DNA of 64,000 nt from Woeseiaceae bacterium (GCA_013043165.1 JABDOQ010000052.1:1-64000), one strand, 5' to 3'. Shown: positions 7,977-17,078, counted from the first letter of the stretch. Notes: generated by a model from the sequence alone, not told the origin. A program made the numbers and translations.

Positions 7977-8528
7977 ATGCAACTCGACGGCACGGCGATT
8001 ATGCAGGAGCTTCGAGAAGACCATCGCAATATGGCGGCCATTCTCGATCAGCTCGATGATGTCACTTGGCTGGCATCTTCAGGGAAGGACCCCGACTTTC
8101 CATTGTTAGGCGAAATCATGCGCTACATGACCGTCTACCCCGATGCTGTGCACCATCCGAAAGAGGACGTCATGTATGAGCGGCTGCGCAGTGAGCGCCC
8201 GGACCTGAGCGAGGGTCTCGATGACGTTTGCGAGGATCATCGCGCGATCGCGGAGCTGGGTGCACGCCTTCGCGACGATGTCGAAGCTGTTATCGCCGGC
8301 GCCGCCGTGCGTCGCGAGAAGTTAATTGAAGACGCGTCGGCGTACGTCGGTCGATTGCGCGCACACATGCAGTGGGAGGAAGGCGATTTGTTCAAGCGCA
8401 TCGACTCGATGCTGGATGCTGAGCCGATGAATTTCGACGTTTCCCGGTATGCGCACGTCAGGGACCCGCTATTCGGGACTCAGGTCGACGACAATTTCGA
8501 GCGTCTCACGACGAGCATGCGGCCGTAG
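7977..8528 (+). CDS. Hemerythrin-domain protein (copy 2)
   Basis: This 183-residue paralogue of the upstream gene is alignable end to end. It shares REDHRNMAAILDQLDD, EIMRYMTVYPDAVHHPKEDV, the internal DHRAIAELGARLRDDVEA and HMQWEEGDLFKRIDSML. All iron-ligand positions are kept, so both copies should be functional. GGAGAG precedes the ATG. The two proteins differ mainly at the C-terminus and at surface positions, which suggests a duplication old enough to have diverged. Its role in oxygen, NO or redox sensing is inferred from the fold. It is convergent with the barrel gene, 15 bases away. Confidence 0.85.
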   Translation: MQLDGTAIMQELREDHRNMAAILDQLDDVTWLASSGKDPDFPLLGEIMRYMTVYPDAVHHPKEDVMYERLRSERPDLSEGLDDVCEDHRAIAELGARLRDDVEAVIAGAAVRREKLIEDASAYVGRLRAHMQWEEGDLFKRIDSMLDAEPMNFDVSRYAHVRDPLFGTQVDDNFERLTTSMRP

Positions 8529-8543
8529 CGACAAGACGGCGCA

Positions 8544-9800
8544 CTAGAAATACCACGCGAACTGCGCGAACAGTCCGGCGCCGCCCGACAGATAACGATC
8601 CGCCATATCGGACTCGATGCCGCCGAATTCCGTTCCTTTTGGGCCAAGCGGCACATTGATGCTTGCGAGAAGGCTCATGTTGTCGGACACACTGTAGTTC
8701 GTAACGAGCTGAAACAAACCGCTGGGATCCGAGACGTTCGCGAGCACGGTGGGCGTGAGCGTCCATAAGGGCGTCACTTCGATCAAGACACTGGCGGCAA
8801 GGTAGTGGCGACCAATCGAGAATAATTCGCCGCGCGTCACGCGACGAACCAGGTCCGGGTTGTTGGCGAGGCTAAGGGCATCATAAGCGTTCGATCGCTG
8901 GCCGAAACCATTGTAGAAATACTCTATGGCGCCGCTCATGTTCCTGTCGAACCAGTTCCAGGAATACGTCAGGTTCGTCACCATCTGCACATACGTATCG
9001 GCATCGGTACGCGTAGTCACGATATCGCCGCGCCAGATCGCGCCACCAATGCTCTTGCTACCGCCCACTCCCACGACCGGATCGCCGTAGCTTTGCGCCA
9101 TAAGCAAATCGAATTCAGCTTCTCCAGCGAAGCCGTGATACTTGACGGCCGCCGTAGACGAATCGACCTCAACATCGCCACTGGAGAGATTACGACGCAA
9201 GACGTAAGCTCCCTGCACGTCGTCGCCACTGTCGCGCAGGTACTGCACGTACAACATGTCATCACCGATCTTGTATTCCGTATCGATCGCCGCCGGGTCG
9301 AACGGGTTAACGAGGTCCATTGGCGCGTAGAACAGTCCATTCCCCCAGGACAGCGCTTGCCGGCCAAATCGAATGACGGCCTTTTCGCTCGCATAGCGCA
9401 ACGTCAGACGGTCGACACGATGCAAAACAAGTAGCTTGTCGTCGTCTTCGATGATGTCAGTAAGGTCAAAGAGCCGTCGGTCGTCGTCAGGCAAGCCGGG
9501 AAAAAAGATATCCGTACCGCCGGGCAATGCGCGACCGAGTTCGACGCTATCCCCATTGAGTGCCTGCAACTGGTATGCCGCATCGAAGGACCAGCGGCCA
9601 GCGTCTGACGTGAAATTCAGGCGCAGGTCACCGCTGACATCGAGCGTGTTATTGCCAACCAGGTCCCTGAACAGGCTCTGGCTGGGGTAAGACTGACCGG
9701 TCAGCGAAAACTTGGTATGTCCGCCGAACTGCGTCTTGCCATCATCGGCAAAAACTGCCGCCGACAGGAACAGCAACGCCGCAATGGATCTAGGCAGCAT
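8544..9800 (-). CDS. Outer-membrane beta-barrel protein of a LolA/FtsX operon
   Basis: From the ATG that overlaps the upstream ATPase stop, the protein has 418 residues. It starts with a signal peptide (MLPRSIAALLFLSAAVFA) and ends in AQFAWYF, with the terminal aromatic residue recognised by the BAM complex. The body alternates polar and hydrophobic residues as in transmembrane beta-strands (for example RLTLRYASEKAVIRFGRQAL and EFDLLMAQSY). The phrase WGNGLFYAPMDLVNPFDPAA recalls the DUF1302/alginate-porin class of barrels. It is the last gene of a five-gene operon with a LolA-like protein and a MacB/LolCDE-type ABC transporter, so it may receive or export the transported substrate at the outer membrane. 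That role is inference. Confidence 0.7.
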   Translation of the reverse strand: MLPRSIAALLFLSAAVFADDGKTQFGGHTKFSLTGQSYPSQSLFRDLVGNNTLDVSGDLRLNFTSDAGRWSFDAAYQLQALNGDSVELGRALPGGTDIFFPGLPDDDRRLFDLTDIIEDDDKLLVLHRVDRLTLRYASEKAVIRFGRQALSWGNGLFYAPMDLVNPFDPAAIDTEYKIGDDMLYVQYLRDSGDDVQGAYVLRRNLSSGDVEVDSSTAAVKYHGFAGEAEFDLLMAQSYGDPVVGVGGSKSIGGAIWRGDIVTTRTDADTYVQMVTNLTYSWNWFDRNMSGAIEYFYNGFGQRSNAYDALSLANNPDLVRRVTRGELFSIGRHYLAASVLIEVTPLWTLTPTVLANVSDPSGLFQLVTNYSVSDNMSLLASINVPLGPKGTEFGGIESDMADRYLSGGAGLFAQFAWYF

Positions 9801-10485
9801 GTTGCTCAATGTCGTCGACGATGCGACCGTCCAGCATGCGTACCAGGCGTTTCGCATAGCCCATTACGCGTTGATCGTGGGTAGCGATCACAAAGGTCGT
9901 ATTGTGATGCTCATTCAGTTCGGTAAAAAGCGCCATCAGTTCGTCCGATGTCTTGGAATCCAGGTTCGCTGTCGGTTCGTCAGCCAGCACCAGCGCCGGT
10001 CGCGAGACGATCGCCCGTGCGACGGCGACGCGCTGTTGCTGACCTCCAGACATTTCCGCCGGGCGCCGACTCTCGAGGCCCTTGAGGCCAACTTCTTCGA
10101 GGATCGCTAGTGATTTCTCCCGCCTGCTCGCCGCCGGTATGCCCTGCACCTGCATGACGAACTCGACGTTTTCCTGTGCCGTCAGCACCGGGATAAGATT
10201 GTAGGCCTGGAACACGAAGCCGATGCTGGCGAGCCGCAGGTCTGCGAGCTCGCCCTTGCTCATCTCGTCGATGCGTTGATCCGCGATCCAGACCTCGCCA
10301 CTGTCCGGAATGTCCAGCCCACCGATCGCGTTGAGCAAAGTTGTCTTGCCTCCTCCGGAGGGCGCGGACAGACAAACGAAACCGCCCTGCTGGATTTCGA
10401 TGCTCACATGATCAAGCGCCTTGATGTCCTGATCGCCTTGCCGATAGGTTTTGCAAAGATCTACACAGCGTACAGCCGTCATCAT
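9790..10485 (-). CDS. ABC transporter ATP-binding protein (LolD/MacB class)
   Basis: This 231-residue ATPase has a Walker A variant (SAPSGGGKTTLLNAIGGLD), Q-loop region (GFVFQAYNLIPVLTAQENV), signature (MSGGQQQRVAVARAI), Walker B (ALVLADEPTANLD) and the H-loop histidine (FVIATHDQRV). The sequence class is that of LolD and MacB ATPases, which drive mechanotransmission through FtsX-type permeases without moving substrate through the inner membrane. Its start overlaps the permease stop by four bases and its end overlaps the barrel start. Tight coupling of all five genes supports one complex. Confidence 0.9.
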   Translation of the reverse strand: MMTAVRCVDLCKTYRQGDQDIKALDHVSIEIQQGGFVCLSAPSGGGKTTLLNAIGGLDIPDSGEVWIADQRIDEMSKGELADLRLASIGFVFQAYNLIPVLTAQENVEFVMQVQGIPAASRREKSLAILEEVGLKGLESRRPAEMSGGQQQRVAVARAIVSRPALVLADEPTANLDSKTSDELMALFTELNEHHNTTFVIATHDQRVMGYAKRLVRMLDGRIVDDIEQHAA

Positions 10486-11714
10486 CCCACCTTTGTTATT
10501 GCTTCAACCGGCTCATAGCGTGACGCGCGCCACGCCGGAGACAGGCTCGCGAGAAATCCAAGGATCAACACGACAACGTTTGCACGAATCATGTCGCTCA
10601 AATACAACTTCGGGTACAGCACGCTCGAAGCGCCCATCATTTCCATGCCTTCTGCGACGGCCGAGATATCGATGCCGCCCTGCAACGGCTGGATCGTTGC
10701 CCAGGCCAGCAGGTCTCCAATGGCCAGACCTACGGCGAGCAACAGCATCGACTCGATAATAATCTGCCCAAGAATACTCGCTGGCTTCATACCGAGTGCC
10801 AGCATGAGCCCGATCTCGCGTACGCGCTCGAACACCGCCATTACAAGCGTGTTGACGAGACCAAACGACAGCGCCAGGAAAATCACGATCACCCAGATCA
10901 GCACAAAACCATCCATGACCTTGAGCATAGTGCCGAGATAGGTATCAACCTCATACCAGCGGCTGACTTCGAGCGAAGAATCCACCCTGGCGCTAACCTG
11001 TTTAAAGGTCGGTTCGATATTTCGATAGTCATCGGCGAGGAACACAATCTCGGTTGTCGTATCACCAATTCGCAACATCTTTTGTGCGGCTTGCTTGCCG
11101 ATAAATACGTAGGATTCCTCGAACGCCGGCATGTTCGCCTTGAACAGCCCGACAACGCGGAAGCCCCGGTCCGCAATCTCGTTCTCCGGGTCCTGGCTCA
11201 TAAGGACGACGCGCTTGCCGACCTCGGTTTCGAGTTTGCTTGCAAGCTCCCTGCCAATCACGATGCCGTTATCGTCGGCGCCCTCGAGAAAACGGCCTTC
11301 AACGTCATCGTAAGACACAAAGGAAAATTCGCGCTCGGCCGCCGGGTCGATGCCCAGCAACGTGACGCCCCGTGACTCACGTTCGCTGGCGATCACCGCC
11401 GGCACCTTCACTCGACTCGCCCAGGCCTTGAAGCCAGCGGTATCAAAAGCCCTGGCCAGTTCCGCATCACCAATAGTGATGCGATTGGATACACTCGGAT
11501 CATCAAGGAACAGCGGATGGTGAACCTGCACGTGACCCGGCAAAACGCTGACGCCGTCTTTGATCATTTGATCGACCATGCCGCGCGTCAGTGCCGTCAT
11601 GAAAATCATCGCCCATACACCGACGGAAATCGCACTCAGCATGATGATGGTGCGCCGGTGATTACGCCACAGGTAGCGCCAGGCCAGTCGCACAAGAACC
11701 GGTAGCAGGCGCAT
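10482..11714 (-). CDS. FtsX/LolE-type ABC transporter permease
   Basis: The protein has 410 residues. An N-terminal membrane helix lies in the segment RLAWRYLWRNHRRTIIMLSA, followed by a periplasmic domain of about 230 residues. Three C-terminal helices follow, including ALSFGLVNTLVMAVFERVRE and the family phrase REIGLMLALGMKPASILGQI. This is the four-helix topology of LolC/LolE/MacB permeases. The start shares one base with the stop of the next permease (TGATG) and the end overlaps the ATPase. With its partner permease it should form a heterodimer driven by the ATPase. No LolC/E hook motif can be confirmed by eye. Confidence 0.88.
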   Translation of the reverse strand: MRLLPVLVRLAWRYLWRNHRRTIIMLSAISVGVWAMIFMTALTRGMVDQMIKDGVSVLPGHVQVHHPLFLDDPSVSNRITIGDAELARAFDTAGFKAWASRVKVPAVIASERESRGVTLLGIDPAAEREFSFVSYDDVEGRFLEGADDNGIVIGRELASKLETEVGKRVVLMSQDPENEIADRGFRVVGLFKANMPAFEESYVFIGKQAAQKMLRIGDTTTEIVFLADDYRNIEPTFKQVSARVDSSLEVSRWYEVDTYLGTMLKVMDGFVLIWVIVIFLALSFGLVNTLVMAVFERVREIGLMLALGMKPASILGQIIIESMLLLAVGLAIGDLLAWATIQPLQGGIDISAVAEGMEMMGASSVLYPKLYLSDMIRANVVVLILGFLASLSPAWRASRYEPVEAITKVG

Positions 11715-12943
11715 CAGTTTGCCCTCATGGCTTCGACCGGGTGCAGTCGATGCAGGCGCAACGCAGGATACAGCGCCGCCAGCAGCGTAAACAGGAACAC
11801 TACCAATGGGCCGGCCACCATCGTCCAGGGCGTCACCTGCGGGTACACCCTCGCGGGCAGGTTGAAATTCGCGGCCATTTCTTCCATGCCCGGAATGGAC
11901 AAGCCGTTAACCGTGAACCAGCTTGTGAAGAGTGCGCCTGCGATCGCTCCGAGGACGAAGCCGATCAGGCCCATCATCGCCGTCTCGAGCATGACCAGGC
12001 GGCCGAGGCGGCCTGGCTTGAGTCCCAGCGACATGACAATGCCGAATTCGTGAGTGCGTTCGAGCACGGACATCAGCTGGGTGTTCAGGACACTGAATGC
12101 AACGAGGATGACCAGGATTCCGTACATGAAGAACGCGCTGCCCATATCCGCCTGAATCGCCTGCTTCAGACCCGGTAGCAGCGTGTCCCAGTCGTGCACG
12201 ACAAGATCACTGTCCAGAGGCAACGCCGCCACGATGCCCGGCCGCAGCAATTCAGCCTCATCGAGGGTGGTGGCGCTTATTACGACCTGGTGCCCTGCCC
12301 CGTCCATGTAGAAGATGTCTTGAAACGATTGCAGTGGCATCTCGGCGAAATTGCGATCGATATCGGCGACGCCGCTCTCGAAGATGCCAACGACAACCAA
12401 GACAGCTGCCGCGAACGAACCGTCTCGGCCGCTACCGAGCAAGGTCAGCTCATCGCCGGTCGTGACGCGCAAATTGCGAGCCAGCACGGCTCCGAGCACG
12501 ATCTCGGTGGCATCGTTGTCGCGCAGGTAGCGGCCGTCTTTGATTAGCCCGGGAATGCTCGAGACATGCGGCTCGAACGTCGGCTCGACGCCGAATATGC
12601 CGATACCGTAGCTGCGCTCCTCACTCGATGCCAGACCAAACGCCCAGCCCCTGGCGGCGATCGTGTCCGTTTGGAACGCTTCTCTCAGCTTCGACGCCAG
12701 CGGCACGATATCGGGCACCGTCTGTCGCATCTTCTGATCGTCTTTGTAGCCCGGCGCCTGAATCTGCATATGTCCGGTAAACACCTGCAACGTGTTATCG
12801 ATCATCAAGCCATACATGCCGAACTGAATCGAAATCATGAATACCAGCAAGACGTTCGAAAACACCATTGCCCCGATAGTCAGCCATGTGCGTTTACTGT
12901 GTCGCCAGAGGTTGCGCCACGCCAGGCGTAGGACGATGTTCAT
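11714..12943 (-). CDS. FtsX/LolC-type ABC transporter permease
   Basis: This 409-residue permease is paralogous to the following gene. It has the opening LRLAWRNLWRHSKRTWLTIGA, a large periplasmic domain, and C-terminal helices with THEFGIVMSLGLKPGRLGRL, the counterpart of the REIGLMLALG motif. Two different FtsX permeases with one ATPase match the LolCDE arrangement rather than the MacB homodimer. It begins 15 bases after the LolA-like gene's stop. The cargo could be a lipoprotein or lipid extracted from the outer leaflet of the inner membrane; this is inference from the family. Confidence 0.88.
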   Translation of the reverse strand: MNIVLRLAWRNLWRHSKRTWLTIGAMVFSNVLLVFMISIQFGMYGLMIDNTLQVFTGHMQIQAPGYKDDQKMRQTVPDIVPLASKLREAFQTDTIAARGWAFGLASSEERSYGIGIFGVEPTFEPHVSSIPGLIKDGRYLRDNDATEIVLGAVLARNLRVTTGDELTLLGSGRDGSFAAAVLVVVGIFESGVADIDRNFAEMPLQSFQDIFYMDGAGHQVVISATTLDEAELLRPGIVAALPLDSDLVVHDWDTLLPGLKQAIQADMGSAFFMYGILVILVAFSVLNTQLMSVLERTHEFGIVMSLGLKPGRLGRLVMLETAMMGLIGFVLGAIAGALFTSWFTVNGLSIPGMEEMAANFNLPARVYPQVTPWTMVAGPLVVFLFTLLAALYPALRLHRLHPVEAMRAN

Positions 12944-12958
12944 CGGGGGAATCTCTGG

Positions 12959-13711
12959 CTAGTCTCGCGGATTACGCAGATTTGAAAGCGTAAACACGCT
13001 GTCTTTCAGATCAATCTCGTACTCGACGTCGTTGACGCTGATCTCGGTCCACTCTTCGGGTTTTTCGATTTTCACCATGCGTTGTCGCTTCGCGATCGTG
13101 CGGCCACCCATTTCTCCAACTTCGAGGGACTCCAGTTTCTTCACGAGCCCGCCGTCCTGATCATAGAATGCGTGCTCGAGTACCACATGGTCATCACGGA
13201 TTTTGAGGACCTCCCTGCCCCAGACTACGGCCGCCTCTTCGTGCGGAATCGACTCGATGTCGTAGACGGTAATACCGTCGACCTCTTCACAATGAATTAT
13301 GGAGTGCTCGTACTGATCGACGATGTCATCGGCACGCGCAATATCCTTGTTGGAAAAGTCGGACCCCATCCAGCTTTGCGCCATCATCGACGACGGCACT
13401 TTGATAACCCGATTCACCTTGGGAGAAAACGTCCACATACTGTTTTCGTCAATCAATGTACCGTTGCCACGGTCTTTCTTCGGCTCGATGACGCGTACCA
13501 GCGACTGGTCGTTTCCTTTGGTCCAGGCGCGCATCGTCATTGATCGTTCCCAGTCAGGGCGATGAATAACCATGGTCATTTCGGTGTAGGAGGACAAGCC
13601 CCGCCAGTGGTCGATGGCGTCCCGCACGATCTGCGTCGCATCGCGCTCTTCCTGAGCAGCCTGTAACGGCAACGCAAACAGAATCAGGGGTAACAGGAAT
13701 CGGTTTTTCAT
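12959..13711 (-). CDS. LolA-like outer-membrane lipoprotein-sorting protein
   Basis: The 250-residue protein has a signal peptide (MKNRFLLPLILFALPLQAAQ) and belongs to the LolA-like, COG2834-type family. Typical phrases are YTEMTMVIHRPDWERSMTMR, the central ENSMWTFSPKVNRVIKVPSS and MAQSWMGSDFSNKDI. The fold is an incomplete barrel that holds a lipid or acyl chain in the periplasm. In many genomes these proteins stand beside MMPL/RND permeases or FtsX ABC permeases and an outer-membrane barrel rather than with LolB. It is the first gene of the operon, so it probably carries substrate between the permeases and the barrel. Confidence 0.82.
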   Translation of the reverse strand: MKNRFLLPLILFALPLQAAQEERDATQIVRDAIDHWRGLSSYTEMTMVIHRPDWERSMTMRAWTKGNDQSLVRVIEPKKDRGNGTLIDENSMWTFSPKVNRVIKVPSSMMAQSWMGSDFSNKDIARADDIVDQYEHSIIHCEEVDGITVYDIESIPHEEAAVVWGREVLKIRDDHVVLEHAFYDQDGGLVKKLESLEVGEMGGRTIAKRQRMVKIEKPEEWTEISVNDVEYEIDLKDSVFTLSNLRNPRD

Positions 13712-13742
13712 AGTGAATCAGACCACCTGGTCGCGAGGCTGT

Positions 13743-15341
13743 TCAGTCTAGATCAACGCCCTGCTTTTGCAACTCTTCGCACATTGCTTGCAAGTGATTC
13801 TCATATCGACGCCAGCGACCGATGGATCGCGTGTGTGCGGGCTCACGCACCTGCACCGAACTGGCTGTTGTAACCGCCGTTTTCTGCGCGTGAAAGTTCA
13901 GACAATCATCTTCCCAGGGCAGCTCGAGGTACTCGATCAGCGCCCTGGCGTTCGGCTCGAGATTACTCGCAGCATCTTCATACGCAATTTCGAAGTAACG
14001 CCCGCCGAATTGCTCACGATAGTGTTGCATGAGGTGGAAATAGCGCGCGTGGTGGCGCGCCATCTCGCGCTGCTCATAGGAATGCTTGTACGCATCCGCA
14101 AACAGCTGTTTGAAGCTCGCGAAGCATGCGTCCATAGGGTTGCGCCGTACGTGAACGATCTTTGCATGCGGCAAGGCCATGAGTATCAGCGGCACATAGA
14201 GATAATTGGGCGGCAACTTGTCGACGAACCTCGGCGTATTGCCGCGCATATTCTGCGTCGCCGCCAGGTACGCATTGCCGAGTGCGGCGCCGTCGAGTTC
14301 GCTGCCGCGTCGCAACAATTCCTCGGAAAATCGGCCGCCGCCGCGGTAGCGGGTGAGGCGCCGGACACTATTACCGAATTGGCGGAGTTCGCCTGCCGAA
14401 TGAACCTGTGAGTGGCTCGTTATCACGCGCTCGATCAGCGTAGTGCCGGTGCGCGGTTGGCCGACGACAAAAATTGGTGCTGATGAATCACTTCCAGGCG
14501 CCTTGCTGCTCAGCCAATCAGCCGTGAAGACGGTGTGCGCGGCGGCGAACATTTCTTCTTCGCCGGCCTCATCGAAGTCAAACGTCGTGCGCCGCGCAGC
14601 AGCCCCGCGTGCAAATGCGCGAAACGCTTCATCCCAATCCTCGAGGTCCTCGAGCTCCTTGCCCAACGCATAATTCAGGAACGCCGTTGCCTGGGCCGGG
14701 CGGCTGCGACCACCTAGTAAACCGCGCAGTGTGTCAACGTGTTTGTAGTCGGTTGCTTTTCTTAGTCCCGCAAGCACCCAGTGTGCGTTCGGACTTTCCG
14801 GTTCGATCTCGAGCGCCTTGCGCAAGCCTTTCTCCGCTTCGTCAAGATGGCCGAGGTACATCTCGCTGTTGGCGTGATTGACGAGGAACATCGGGTTGTC
14901 AGGGGCCTTTGAGGCGGCCTTGGTAAACCACTTCGCCGCTTCCTGCTGGTCGCCCTGCAATGAGAAGATCAATCCGAGCAGGTCGTGAACGATCGGGTCC
15001 CCATCCTCGAACTTCACGGCGCTCGCGAGCGCCTCATCCGCCATGACGGTCTGGCCGACCGAAAAATACAACTTGGCGAGCTGCGCCCAGGCGGCCCCAT
15101 GGCGCGGGTTCAGTATCGTCACCGAGCCGAATGCGCTGATCGCCATACGCGATTGCTTGGTTTCGAGTGCAATGAGTCCGACCAGGAAATGCCCCTCCGG
15201 CAGGTCCGGCTTTGCGCCCAGAACGCGCTTGCAACACTCTTCCGCGTTGTCGATCTCGCCAGCCTGCAAAGCATTGAAGCCTTGCCGCAGCATGTCCTGC
15301 ATCCAGGGGGCCGCAGGCGGTGTTTTTGCGGATCGATTCAT
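13743..15341 (-). CDS. TPR-repeat sulfotransferase
   Basis: From the ATG at 15341 the protein has 532 residues; the frame runs 198 bases further upstream but that part has no protein-like features. TPR helices fill the first half (for example NAEECCKRVLGAKPDLPEGH and EKGLRKALEIEPESPNAHWV). The C-terminal half is a sulfotransferase with the PAPS phosphate-loop phrase FVVGQPRTGTTLIERVITSH and the 3'-phosphate region KIVHVRRNPMDACFASFKQL. These enzymes move sulfate from PAPS to a carbohydrate, lipid or protein. They are abundant in marine Gram-negative bacteria, but substrates are mostly unknown. The gene follows the LolA operon start region on the same strand and may be transcribed into it. Confidence 0.88.
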   Translation of the reverse strand: MNRSAKTPPAAPWMQDMLRQGFNALQAGEIDNAEECCKRVLGAKPDLPEGHFLVGLIALETKQSRMAISAFGSVTILNPRHGAAWAQLAKLYFSVGQTVMADEALASAVKFEDGDPIVHDLLGLIFSLQGDQQEAAKWFTKAASKAPDNPMFLVNHANSEMYLGHLDEAEKGLRKALEIEPESPNAHWVLAGLRKATDYKHVDTLRGLLGGRSRPAQATAFLNYALGKELEDLEDWDEAFRAFARGAAARRTTFDFDEAGEEEMFAAAHTVFTADWLSSKAPGSDSSAPIFVVGQPRTGTTLIERVITSHSQVHSAGELRQFGNSVRRLTRYRGGGRFSEELLRRGSELDGAALGNAYLAATQNMRGNTPRFVDKLPPNYLYVPLILMALPHAKIVHVRRNPMDACFASFKQLFADAYKHSYEQREMARHHARYFHLMQHYREQFGGRYFEIAYEDAASNLEPNARALIEYLELPWEDDCLNFHAQKTAVTTASSVQVREPAHTRSIGRWRRYENHLQAMCEELQKQGVDLD

Positions 15342-15471
15342 GTCACGGGGCGGAGTTTCGGAAGACAAATTATACGCGCAAACATGGCGGCGGCACAGAC
15401 GAGCGGTTCTGCGCAGATGTCCGGAAATCAAATACGTGTTTCTCGCAATAGCACTCCGGGTCCTCATCGTT

Positions 15472-15481
15472 AGACTAGTCT
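15472..15481. promoter_or_regulatory. Perfect 10-bp palindrome before the CBS gene
   Basis: AGACTAGTCT is self-complementary and lies 26 bases before the CBS-domain ATG. It could be an operator or chance; nothing else supports it. Confidence 0.25.
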
Positions 15482-15507
15482 GTAGATAGACGAAGAAGGA
15501 CGGGGTT

Positions 15508-15963
15508 ATGTTCAGCATCGAAGCGATCATGAGTACCAACCTGATTACGGTGCCGCCGTCCGCGACTCTCGCGGAGGCTCGGACGCTGATGCACGAAAAC
15601 CGGATTCATCATATCCCGGTCCTTGACGACGAGAGATTGGTTGGCCTTATCACGTTGACCAATGTACTGGCCGCGACCGACAGCTTCTTGCGTGATCCGA
15701 AGAATCGTATTCATGCGAACGAAATTGTCATCGAAGATGCGATGGTCACCGACGTTGCAACGGTTGATATCGATGCCAGCCTGCGTCAGGCGGCGCTGTT
15801 TCTCGAGAAACACAAGATCGGGTGCCTGCCCGTCATGGACGACAAGAAGCTCGTCGGCATCATTACCGATACGGACTTTGTAGCGGTCGCCATCAATCTA
15901 CTCGAGCAGCTTGAAGAAACAGAACCGGACCTGGATGACTTCGACGACATAGACGTCGCCTGA
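15508..15963 (+). CDS. Tandem CBS-domain protein
   Basis: This 151-residue protein consists of two CBS motifs. The first runs about residues 5-60 (IMSTNLITVPPSATLAEART, then HHIPVLDDERLVGLIT). The second runs about 70-130 (AMVTDVATVDIDASLRQAAL, then IGCLPVMDDKKLVGIITDTD). CBS pairs bind adenosine nucleotides and sense energy state. With no attached enzyme domain it probably acts as a stand-alone regulator of a partner. The C-terminal 15 residues are strongly acidic (EETEPDLDDFDDIDVA). It is convergent with the AI-2E-type permease gene, six bases away, and shares no operon partner. Confidence 0.88.
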   Translation: MFSIEAIMSTNLITVPPSATLAEARTLMHENRIHHIPVLDDERLVGLITLTNVLAATDSFLRDPKNRIHANEIVIEDAMVTDVATVDIDASLRQAALFLEKHKIGCLPVMDDKKLVGIITDTDFVAVAINLLEQLEETEPDLDDFDDIDVA

Positions 15964-15968
15964 GCGGT

Positions 15969-17078
15969 CTACGCAGTCTTTTCCGACGCCCTGCTTCGAA
16001 GTTCGTATTCGGCGTCACGTTCGGATCCCAGCAGAATCGCGACCCATCGCGTACGCGCATCGCTCTCGAGCGCGAGCTTGACGGTCATCGTCAATGGAAC
16101 GGATAACAGCATGCCGACCGGCCCGAAGACCCAGCCCCAGAAAACCAGTCCGAGGAACACGACGAGTGGCGAAATGCCGACGCCATAACCCATCAGGCGT
16201 GGTTCGATCAGGTTTCCGAAGATTACGTTGATCGCGGCAAAGCCGATTGCCGTCGCCGTGGCCTCACCGGGGCCCAGCTGCACCAGCGCCAACAACACGG
16301 CAGGCACGGCTGCGATAATGGAGCCAATCGTGGGAACATAATTGAGCAGGAACGCCAACATGGCCCAGAGCAAGGGAAAATCAAGCCCGATGGACCAGGT
16401 CAGAAGTCCGGCGCACAAACCGGTCACCATGCTGACGATGGTCTTGATGCCGAGATAACGGCCGAGGTCCTGCAAGAATATTCTCGGACGATCGAACGAA
16501 CTCTCGCGCCGACCAAACGCCGCGTCCACCTTGACCTGCACGGTCGACGCCTCGAGCAATATGAAGATCATCGTAAAGAAAATCAGGAAGGTGTTGGTCA
16601 ATACGTCCTTCAGGCTGTTCAGAATAGTGGCCGCCAGGCCCATCGCCCAACCCGGGTCGACCATATCACCCAGGCTCTCGATGGACTGGTCACCCCTGAT
16701 GTTTTCCGCAATGAACTTGACGACACCGTCGACGATCGTGTCGAGCCGCGCCTGGTAGACGGGAATCGCTGCTGTAAAGTCTGCAACCGATGTACCCAGA
16801 ATCGCGCCGACGACCGCCAGTATCAACATGATCATCGTGACGATGACAAGAGCCGCCACGATTGACGGCACTCGTCTCGCCTGCAACCACAGCATGGGCC
16901 GCACCGTTATCAGGGCAAGGAATACCGCGATGAGGAAGGGCACGAGAATAACCTTCGCCATCTGCATGCCATAGATCACGACCACGATAGCCGCGGCACT
17001 CATGATGGCACTGCCTTTTGTTGGCGTAGTATCGTTCACGCTTAACCCGATCCCTGAATTTGCGAGAGATGATCGCAC
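15969..17078 (-). CDS. AI-2E family transporter (PerM/YdiK-like)
   Basis: The protein has 369 residues with about eight hydrophobic segments. It carries family phrases such as ILVPFLIAVFLALITVRPML, a periplasmic amphipathic stretch (QARLDTIVDGVVKFIAENIR), WAMLAFLLNYVPTIGSIIAA and the ending GVGISPLVVFLGLVFWGWVF-GPVGMLLSVPL. The family was named for AI-2 export by TqsA, but members also act as sodium/proton antiporters, so the substrate is open. Start choice is uncertain, since an internal ATG about 25 codons in (MSAAAIVVVIYGMQ) would also retain every membrane segment. The gene stands alone between convergent and divergent neighbours. Confidence 0.85.
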   Translation of the reverse strand: MRSSLANSGIGLSVNDTTPTKGSAIMSAAAIVVVIYGMQMAKVILVPFLIAVFLALITVRPMLWLQARRVPSIVAALVIVTMIMLILAVVGAILGTSVADFTAAIPVYQARLDTIVDGVVKFIAENIRGDQSIESLGDMVDPGWAMGLAATILNSLKDVLTNTFLIFFTMIFILLEASTVQVKVDAAFGRRESSFDRPRIFLQDLGRYLGIKTIVSMVTGLCAGLLTWSIGLDFPLLWAMLAFLLNYVPTIGSIIAAVPAVLLALVQLGPGEATATAIGFAAINVIFGNLIEPRLMGYGVGISPLVVFLGLVFWGWVFGPVGMLLSVPLTMTVKLALESDARTRWVAILLGSERDAEYELRSRASEKTA

